Shown one piece after another: positions 56,006 through 64,000 of a stretch of DNA of 64,000 bases. The notes below the pieces were generated by a model, which saw only the letters and a program-made list of their open reading frames with translations, made no database searches and was not told where the DNA came from. The stretch comes from Aegilops tauschii subsp. strangulata (Eukaryota > Streptophyta > Magnoliopsida > Poales > Poaceae), in assembly GCF_002575655.3 (NCBI RefSeq), contig NC_053035.3:93211322-93275321 (forward strand), in the 5' to 3' direction. Position 1 is the stretch's first letter; each line of letters begins with the position of its first letter. The position numbers were made by a program, and so were the translations under genes.

Positions 56006-56497
56006 GGCAAATTTGATAATTTTGACCTGTGGATGAAATCATTTCATAAAATGAACTGTTCTTAAAAAAATTCACTCAGCTGACCATTTTGAATGGCGCC
56101 TGACACGAAGACGCCACACTACACTGTGCAGCGCCTGATTGACAGGCGATGAACGCCTAGCCAGCGTCGCACCCTGGTGATCCGAAAATTATTAAATCCG
56201 TGTGCAGCGCCTGAGAGCTAGGCGCCACACTATACAATGTAACGCCTAGAGGCTAGGCGCTACACTATATAGTGTGGCGCCTAGCTCTTAGGCGTTGCAC
56301 ATTGACTTAGTAATTTTTAGTCAGTCCGGGATGCGACGCTGGGCAGGTGTGTAGCGCCTGTCAGTCAGGCGTTGCACAGTGTAGTGTGGCGCCTTCATGT
56401 CGGGCGCCACTCAAAAAGTCAACTGAGTGATTTTTTTTTAATAACAGTTCATTTTGTGAAATGATTTCATCCACAGGTCAAAATTGCCAAATTTGCC
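56006..56497. mobile_element. Foldback MULE-type MITE with 21 bp inverted units
   Basis: 492 bp flanked by GCATGGCGC on both sides (55997-56005 and 56498-56506). Its terminal sequence GGCAAATTTGATAATTTTG resembles the neighbouring MULE terminus. The whole element is a palindrome with arms of about 230 bp meeting near 56250-56268. Seven internal units fit RGCGCCT-N7-AGGCGYY with minor changes: 56095, 56130, 56206, 56241, 56276, 56353 and 56388, each 21 bp. It is non-coding and would depend on a transposase in trans. Confidence 0.82.
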
Positions 56498-56506
56498 GCA
56501 TGGCGC

Positions 56507-57510
56507 AGGTGACTGACATGTGTGATATTGTTGGTGTCAGATATCAAGTTCAGTTTAAACCAACTACGTACTATTGAACTACTAGTGGTAAACCAGAAGC
56601 TCACAGCAAGAGATGAAAATACGATCCTAAATGCTCCTGCTATCCAGCATAGGCTGCATAGCAGCTTGGATTTTGATGTCAACAACCAGCAGGCGACATC
56701 CTATTACGTAGTATCAGTTAAATGCATTGTTGCATTGATGCTCTTGCTGAAATAGCTCAATCGCAATTAATCTCAAGTAAAGGTGAACTGCAGATGTTTC
56801 TCTTACAAACTACTAGATGAATGAAATTCCATGTGATATCTGAAGATGAGGTCAAATGATCAGCCATCTAATCTACAAGTGGGTCAAACCCAGTTCATTT
56901 AGCATCTTTTGATTAGCCAAGCAATCAAAAGTTAAGCCCTCTGACATACAGCTCTATCCATATTTTGCTACATTCTACTAACAGCCAGCACTCAGATGTC
57001 GCAATCAAGGAGAAATTTGTGCTTCCATGCATGACCATAAACCCAAGGCCAGGCACTCAGATGTCACAGTTTCCAGGAACAAAGAGAACACCAGATGACC
57101 ATAATTATTTAGCATCCAGAAAAACACATAATCTGAAAGGCGGGGCCAAAAAAGTAGGGGTGACAAAAACTCAGCTCCAGGTACAGTTTATCCAGTAGTA
57201 GTACAGTACAATACAAGATTAAAATGGTGCCATATCTTTATACATAAAAGAACTAAACACGCTAAAGAAAACAAACCGACGTTTTCTCATGACGCTATCT
57301 AGCAGTTTCTGTAATCCACCCACAGCCTCCTACAGTTATTAACACCTGAAAAGGCCTCCAGTCTCATCCTACACTTGCCGATTCGAGATTTTACGACAGC
57401 TTCATCCAACCACCAGCCTTTCTACTTGACAGAAAAATTCTATGTTATGCTAGGAAGGTGTTGAAGGTACCAATCCAATCCAGGTTGAAAATGAATACAC
57501 CACTGTACCC
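56507..57510. other. 3' flank of the auxin receptor gene
   Basis: Low-repeat sequence between the foldback element and the stop codon of the receptor gene. The part nearest 57510 should contain the 3' untranslated region, but I cannot fix a polyadenylation site. No other gene is seen. Confidence 0.5.
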
Positions 57511-60500
57511 TTAAACAATCTGGACATAATCTGGTGTGTCGGACCTTGGACCGGCAATTGTCCGATACACATACAATGTCTCGACCGGGCTATCATCCGG
57601 AAGTGACTCCACAGGGCATGTTCGTCCAGGATCGTTCATTATCTCCACGGTAAGGCGGGGCATCTTCTCTGCAAGCTGTCGGCATGCGCCCAGGGTCAAT
57701 GAGCACGACGACATCCAAAGGGATCGCATTGTCTCCAGCTTGGCAGCATTTGCCAGCAACGGCTTATTTCCAAATGGGCAGTCCCTGATCTCCAGCTTCT
57801 TCAGGGTCTTGCAGCCAGAGAGGATATAATGCAGGCCAAGATCACTGTTCCCAGCAAAGGCAATTGACAGCATCTCAAGACAATTACCATTTGCACCGAT
57901 TGATTTGAACACGAGATCTGTAAGAAGGCCAGACACAGAGAGGCGCCTAAGGCCCTTGCATGATTCCACAATGGCACTGAAGCCAGCATCAAGAGACTCC
58001 CGTGTGACGTAATCTGGAGTACGGGGCTCAAGGATGCATAACCGGAAGCAAGTGAAGTTGGGACGGTTCTTTGCAATTGTAATGAGGGCCTCATTCGTCA
58101 TCTGGCCGCAGAAGTAGAGAACTGACTCCAACATGGGGCAACTGGCAGAAACATCAACCAGGCCTCTTTCAGTCAATAAAACTTGCCCGGCACCAAAAGG
58201 GTCAGACGGGAAGACCCGCAGCTCTTGCAGTTTACTGCAAGAGCCTGCCACGACAGCTAGACCATGGTCCTCGATTAGGTCCATCACCTGAAAAACACAG
58301 CTTAAACTTTTCAATGAAGTAAATATTAATGAATAAAACATGGAAAGTGAGACATTGATCATAATTCAGTTTCAAGAACTACACTGTTGTGGGGCAAGTA
58401 AATATCTTGTAGTGGTTGGCAAAGAACTGGAAAGGGGCAAAAAACCATAGTTGTTTCTGTTTATGCCAATACGGAGATCCTAGCTTACATTCAAAGGGAC
58501 ATTATCAAGCATTTATGGCAATATTCACTTAAGCAATGTGAGTGTATATTTGCAAAATAGCGTGGGCATTGAAGTTGATAAATACTAAAAGCACAAGTAG
58601 CATACCCATAATTGCTGCAGATTCTTGCATCTGCTAATAAATTTTATTAGCTCAGGGCCTCGCACAGTAGCATAACTCAGATTGAGTGATGTGAGGCCTT
58701 CACATACACAGTAGAATGCTGGCAGGTAATCTGGCACAGCATCCCAAGCCCCAGAGAGCCTTCTCAGGCTTTTACAACCTGCAAATGCCGCTTCGAGCTT
58801 TGCAAAGAGATCCGAATGATACTCAGCAGAGAATTTGCCAGTTCCGAGTTCTACTAGTTGCGGAGCCTTACGAAGAAGGCTAGCAACCTTGTCAAGAGGG
58901 ATAGCATTGTTGAGCTTCAGAGTCTTGAGGTTGCGGCATCTGCTCACTAGCCGCTCGAGTACAGCGAAATTGACCTCCCCTTCTAAGCATGAAAAGTTCA
59001 GAGTTTCCAGAGAAGTAAAGGATTCCGGAAAGTAACTGAGCCAATGACTGGAACAATCCTCAATGTAGTTCTCTTGGAGGTCAAGTTCTCTTAAATTCCT
59101 GCAGCATGGAGAGTAGGAAGAAATTAGAACTTAAGGATAGGCGATGAACCATATCTGAAAAGAATGATGAAAGCAGAACAAGAGTTGCCCATTAGTCCAT
59201 TACCAACACTAACATCACTTGAGAAACAAAGTCCATATGAGTATTTGGAGGAAGAATCAAGGCAATTTATGAGAAAATAACAAATAACTGCAGGTACACT
59301 TGGCTATGGCATTACAAAGATCATGATAATGAAAATGGATACAGCAAATAAAACATTGTATTGCTTTATTCAGGGTTCAACTAATCTTTGTTCATGTTCT
59401 TACTCCAGTTATATCAGTTTTTTGTGTGCTCACTGCTCAGGAAACTTTAAAGTCAACATTTGCAGTCAATTAGTGTTATCTAGTATCTAGAGACTCATGG
59501 AGATTGAGCCATCTGGAACAAGTTATATGATTTACAAACCAAGGTGTTTCACAGGAACATCAGTGTAAAGCACCATTAGCAAAAATCAGTCTTCAGCATA
59601 TAAGGTTTGCTTTGCCTTTGCGGTTACAGCACCTATGTCCACTATTTTAGTGTCCCTTCCCCTATTCTCAAGCATACTAGATCAACAGATTTAAGCTAGC
59701 CACAGCAGCAACTAGAAGAGAATTACTAGATAAAGCACAAGCAAACCGATACAGATAGACAGAGCAATGAAAAAGGTAACAATAGAAACAAACTCAAATA
59801 CTTCAATGCTCACAAAATGCAATCTTACGCAGGACACACCAACTTCAATAGTGTATAACAGCACACACCTAAAGTCTCCATGATTATCAGGCGGCAGTCC
59901 AGGAACTTATTTTAGATGCAAAATAATGGTAAGTATCAGGTTTTTCTTGGCTGACAAGGACACTTGCTAAGATCTCCATTATTTGCAGCCTCAGGATATG
60001 ATTAGTATGAGCTAGCTAGCTCCGCCATAAATTGGATCTAGAGCTGGGCCCCCCTCATCAGACCCAACTACTTCCAAACCACAACAAATTTTTTTAGGCA
60101 AGAAAAAATAATATGAACTACCCAGCTTAGATTCAATTACGTTAACTATCAACCTCATCCAAAACAAGATATTGAGGACTTCATCAAATGTTGAATTCAC
60201 ACATACCAAATTATTTATCAAAACAAGAACAAGGAAAGTGCTTCTGACGAACTACATTGCATTACCATGTCATGTCCAGTCCAAATGATACAAAGTGTGC
60301 GCGCTCACATCTATGTAGTCAAAATTTTCTAGGACGAAGAAGCTCAAGGATAACAGAGTCTAATGATTTGTTATGCATCTGCATATATGGCATTGGACTA
60401 GAATATAACCAAAGCACATTCAGTTACTTCAGCCTCTCTTCTATGTTTGCACAGGATAACAGAGTATCAAAAACTGATCGAACATCATTAGCCTTTCCTC

Positions 60501-62089
60501 ACAGCTTAATACTTTCCTATCACTCAAAACGATCGAAACAGTACTGGTTGTGCACATTAAGTACTATGGATTTCTATCCAAATTCCTACCAAATCCTTCA
60601 AGTTCCTTTTTAAAAGGTATGGATCTTATAAATTCCTACTTTCTGTCTAAGGGATTCACGCAAGCTCAACTAATCAGACTACAAAGGAAGGGATCAAAGT
60701 TGCTTGTTTCACTAGTCCATTATATGCAGGCATTATGAACACTGGAGCAAATATCACATTCTCCCTTGAGAATCCCCCAAAAAAGGTAAAACCAAAGAAA
60801 TGGGAATCCATATCTTCAGAACATGCTAAAGACATGTTTCTTTAGAATCTAGAAGCTCAAATCAGGAGGGCAAGTCCACAAACACACGCGATGGTAACTG
60901 AAAATGGAAAGGAGAACAATTCAAGCGAGATCCGGTGCCTCAGGCTCATGACGTGGGGATATACATTTTTTTAAGTAAAGGCGCATCTGATTGGTTTTAA
61001 TTAAACTAGAAATAATTCCATCCTTTTGGCAAAAAGAGAAAAAGGGATGCATCCATCATTGGTACACAGATAGATAGATATCGTCTGCCAATCCCACAGA
61101 TCCGTTCACGAGAGATCATGCTCACACAATGCAATCAAACATGGGCCAAAAGCTTCTGAAGAACAGGATGAAGGCTAGTTTGCAAATCACAGTTCAAAGC
61201 TTTGAAAGACATGACACTCGTTTGACTAGCACAAGAACACACTTGAGCTTATTAGGAGAGAAATAACAATAGCAGCTCCTTTGAATAGATCAAATCCATT
61301 CACGCTTAAACTAGGAATAGATCAAATCTTGACTGAAACTTGCATCAATGTCAAAGAAGTACCAAATGAAGCGCACACAACAAAATCAGTTGTTTTGCTC
61401 AAAATCGTTGAACCATTTTGAGGAAAGCCAGAGAAAATGTAATCATTTTGGCCGAACCAAGAACTGGTTAGATCACAAAAACCGAAAGCTCGAATGACCG
61501 AACAAAGCTCAAATCTGCAAGAGAAGGGAGCAAAGAAGCACCCAAATCTCCCGTCTTAGCTCAAAGCTTGACCGCCAAAGTCGGGGCCTCACCTGCAACC
61601 TTCGGTAATGGCGGCGAGGCCGGCGGTGCTGAATCCCTCGCATGAGACGAGGCGCAGGACCTGGAAGTTCCTGAAGGAGGAGGCGATCATCTCCAGGCAC
61701 TCGTCGGTGACGACCATGCGCTTGAAGCTGAGCTCCTCGAGCAGCGGCCAGCCGTCGGCGGCGGCGGCGACCCAGGGCGCGGCCTCGGCGCCCCAGGCGG
61801 GCGGGACGAGCCCGAAGTCGGCGAAGTGGGGCTTGCCCTTGACCTCGGCGGCGCGGACGGAGGGGAAGCGGTCGACGGCGTCGCGCGGGGCGGCGGCGTA
61901 GCAGTTGGCGACGGCGAGGCGGCGCCGGGAGCGGCGCTCGGCCCCGAGCCAGCCGTGGCAGACGGCCGCCGCGGCGCCGCGGTCGGCGGCGGCGGGGAGG
62001 AAGGAGAAGGCGTGCTCCAGGACCTCGTCCGGGAGCGAGTGCCACGGCGGCGCGGCGGCGGCGCCGTCGCGCGCACCGCCGCGGCCCAT
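57511..62089 (-). CDS. TIR1/AFB: TIR1/AFB auxin receptor F-box protein (AFB2/3-like)
   Basis: Three exons, 62089-61593, 59098-58606 and 58287-57511, with borders AG|GTGAGG, CTGCAG|G, TGG|GTATGC and TTTCAG|GTG, join in frame to 588 aa. Residues about 15-50 form the F-box ([17 protein letters not shown]), which binds the SKP1 adaptor of an SCF ubiquitin ligase. Leucine-rich repeats fill the rest. Family landmarks kept are KGKPHFADF (the His region contacting auxin and the cofactor), [15 protein letters not shown] and [12 protein letters not shown] near the end. The protein is the nuclear auxin co-receptor that targets Aux/IAA repressors. From memory it is closest to rice Os11g0515500. Some 13 codons of Gly/Ala precede the F-box. 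The splice model follows the conserved family intron pattern. No breaks were seen. Confidence 0.93.
57714..57731 (-). promoter_or_regulatory. miR393 complementary site in exon 3
   Basis: The plus strand, antisense to the mRNA, reads TCCAAAGGGATCGCATTG, identical to the first 18 nt of mature miR393. It then diverges. The site encodes the conserved TMRSLWM peptide. miR393 cleavage of TIR1/AFB transcripts is well established across plants, and it also triggers secondary siRNAs in some species. Confidence 0.9.
58288..58605 (-). other. Intron 2 of the auxin receptor gene
   Basis: 318 bp, GT (58605-58604) to AG (58289-58288), phase 0. No inserted element is visible. Confidence 0.88.
59099..61592 (-). 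other. Intron 1 of the auxin receptor gene
   Basis: 2494 bp, GT at 61592-61591 to AG at 59100-59099, phase 2. It is AT-rich and free of obvious transposons, unlike the rest of the window. It may hold regulatory sequence, but I see no specific site. Confidence 0.88.
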
Positions 62090-62520
62090 CGGGGCGGCGC
62101 GGGCCGTCGCAGGGCCCGGGCTGGCTACCCGGCGGCTGGCGCGGGCCGGTGGAGCGCGCGGGGAGGCGGCGGCGGCAGGGAGAGCATCTGGAGAGGAGGG
62201 GGTGGAGAGAGAGGCTGCTGGCTCTCTCTTCTGTCTCTGCTCTCCCCCCTGGTCTTCTCTACTTCTCTCCTCCCCTCACCCTCACCTCTCTCTCTCTCCC
62301 CCTCTGCTTTTCTATTTTCATTTTTTTTTTGAGAAGGAGATTTTTATTTTATTTTCTTTAGATAGACAGTGAGAGAGAGAGGACTGAGTGTGTACTGTCG
62401 TTGTCCTTTTGTTTTCTTTCTAGAGAGAGGAGATTTTTTTCTTTATTTTCTGTAATGTATTTCAGATTTATTTCTCATTGTTTCAGATTTATTTGTTTTG
62501 AGAGAGAAAAGAACTGTTTT
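62090..62520 (-). promoter_or_regulatory. 5' leader / proximal promoter of the auxin receptor gene
   Basis: On the gene strand this region is GA-rich (GAGAGAGAG runs at 62374-62380 and 62418-62426 on plus; CTCTCTCTCTC at 62287-62297). It then becomes very GC-rich just before the ATG. GA/CT microsatellites are common in grass 5' leaders. No confident TATA box or transcription start can be given. Confidence 0.45.
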
Positions 62521-64000
62521 TACTGCTCTGTGCTGAGATAGGGGTGAGCGAGCGAGCATGGAGAGGGAATGAACAGTGATGGAACTGATGGTAGGATGGA
62601 GGCGCTTGTTTCAGCTTGGGCTTTTTTGGGATTTGGGACGTGGACGCTGTGGATTCTGTGCGCAGTGGTTTGCAGCCGACGGTGTTCCTTTGAAGTGAAC
62701 GTCGACAGTAGTTGAACGATTTGTGCACGATAACTCAACCCAGCCTTCAATCATGTGTGTTCAGTGGAGAATGATCGTTGGATCACATGTCGTTTGAAGT
62801 AGTCTGTGAAGTCGGTTCAAAGAAGTCGTCTGCGAAGTAGTCTCGCTTTGATATTGCCGGCATAAATTTTGTAGGGAAACTTTTGATGTTTTACAAGCTT
62901 TTTCTTCTGCGAATAGATGTTTTACAAGCTTTTACAAACCAAACATACCTTGTCGCATATACTAGTAATCAGAGCTTCGAAAAAAAAGACCATGAAATTG
63001 GTAGCTGCCAGAACGATTATTTCCCAAAAATAGTTGCTTTTAGCAACTCATATGTTTCATAATTTACCATGGAGCCATGATATAGGGTCAATACTTCTTC
63101 CAATGTTGCATTTAACCATTCATATTAAGATTAATAAAAAAATCATCACAAGCTCCTTTTCACATCAAATTTGATGGTATGCTAGGCATGTCATATATTG
63201 TTGATTTCTAGCATGATTTTTTTGGTATATATCTATATCTTTTTCTTGTTGTGATCCATGTGATGCTTTACTAATTACGATACACCTGTATGTGCGTATT
63301 TATTTTGGTAGAGTCATACAATAGCTCTCATCTGATGCTTGAACAACACGGTAAATCAAATCATTCACGTGTGAAACCAAAGTTCAGACGATGGGTTTTC
63401 CATCGTACTAAAACCGGGCAAGGAGGTATTGTACGTGCGACAGTTGCGATTTTGTTGTGCAAAACAAAAGTGTTGCACACATGACTTTTGCATCCATGAA
63501 AGCGTCTGATGTGTGATTATTGTGTTTGTTTATTTCAACAACAAAAAGAACCATCATTTAGTTCTTTTTTTTGCAAGAGATGAAAGAAATGTAAAAGCAA
63601 TCACTGCAATCTTATGTACCCTCGAGCGCACCTCCGTTCACTCCCCCTCCATGTAAGATAAAGTTTACCGTCACATTGTAGCTGAGGAAACTACTCACAC
63701 GATGAAGGAGGGGCGGGGAACACGGACGCCAAAAATTGCAAAAGGGACTCAAAGGAGCAAAATATATGTCTTGTTTGTTCTAACCATCACATTAATATGT
63801 TGTTTTATACAACTTCTGCTCCTTCTGATCACTGGGGAGCCAGAGGTCTTCCCTGGACTTCCATGGAATACCAAAGAATAGCTAATCCATCGGTATACTG
63901 CTGCTAGCTTGCTATATATTTGTTGTCATATTGCTATAAAATTGCACAAATGAATACTAAGGAAGAAATTCCTGGCTCAGCCACTGCTTTCGATCCAAAG
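62521..64000. other. Upstream intergenic sequence
   Basis: AT-rich with short open frames only. No transposon terminus, RNA gene or conserved coding segment was recognised. Confidence 0.4.

Noticed and set aside
61509..62045. 178-codon Arg-rich frame overlapping receptor exon 1
   Set aside because: It is a frame-shifted shadow of the GC-rich first exon. The exon 1 frame encodes the F-box.

Overview
This is plant nuclear DNA, almost certainly from a Triticeae grass (wheat, Aegilops or a close relative). The evidence is the transposon community: Stowaway MITEs that open with CTCCCTCCG, Athila-type LTRs that open with TGATACGTC, a Ty1/copia LTR that opens with TGAAGGAAATATGCCC, and CACTA subterminal repeats. 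The only clearly intact conserved host gene is a grass auxin receptor with GC-rich first-exon codon use. There are no operons and I recognised no tRNA, rRNA or CRISPR.

Layout. 1-17.4 kb is a low-copy-looking region with much local duplication. It holds a 2.02 kb tandem duplication (2438-6413) and five related promoter-plus-exon blocks (units A-E). It also holds nine copies of a short exon-like motif, each directly after a CAG splice acceptor, plus several MITEs and scraps of retroelement coding sequence. 17.46-17.74 kb is a Tourist MITE. About 17.9-22.04 kb is non-coding CACTA sequence ending in a recognisable terminus. 22.04-30.01 kb is a minus-strand Athila-type gypsy element with gag, protease, RT, RNase H and integrase; it keeps one LTR and is cut off by the CACTA end. 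30.01-31.52 kb is a broken PIF/Harbinger transposase. 32.31-49.80 kb is a nest: a PIF/Harbinger-type element of about 2.65 kb carrying only a Myb/SANT ORF1 was invaded by a gag-only LTR element (TSD CAAGG) and by a Ty1/copia element (TSD AGAAA). The copia 5' LTR was in turn hit by an Athila-type element now reduced to a solo LTR (TSD GTGAC/GTGAT).

50.01-56.00 kb is a 5989 bp Mutator-like element with 84 bp terminal inverted repeats and a perfect 9 bp target duplication. It carries two minus-strand genes, a small intact B3-domain gene and a broken plant-mobile-domain gene, and no recognisable MURA transposase. Each gene lies between arrays of a 23 bp inverted unit, TACCGCC-N9-GGCGGTA. Directly beside it, sharing the same 9 bp target sequence, is a 492 bp foldback element. 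That element has its own inverted unit of 21 bp with a 7 bp spacer. I consider this pair of elements the most novel part of the window.

57.51-62.09 kb holds a three-exon TIR1/AFB auxin receptor F-box gene on the minus strand. It is predicted intact (588 aa), with a miR393 complementary site in exon 3. 62.1-64 kb is its 5' leader and upstream flank.

All splice sites, nesting orders and family names come from reading the sequence. No alignment or database search was run.
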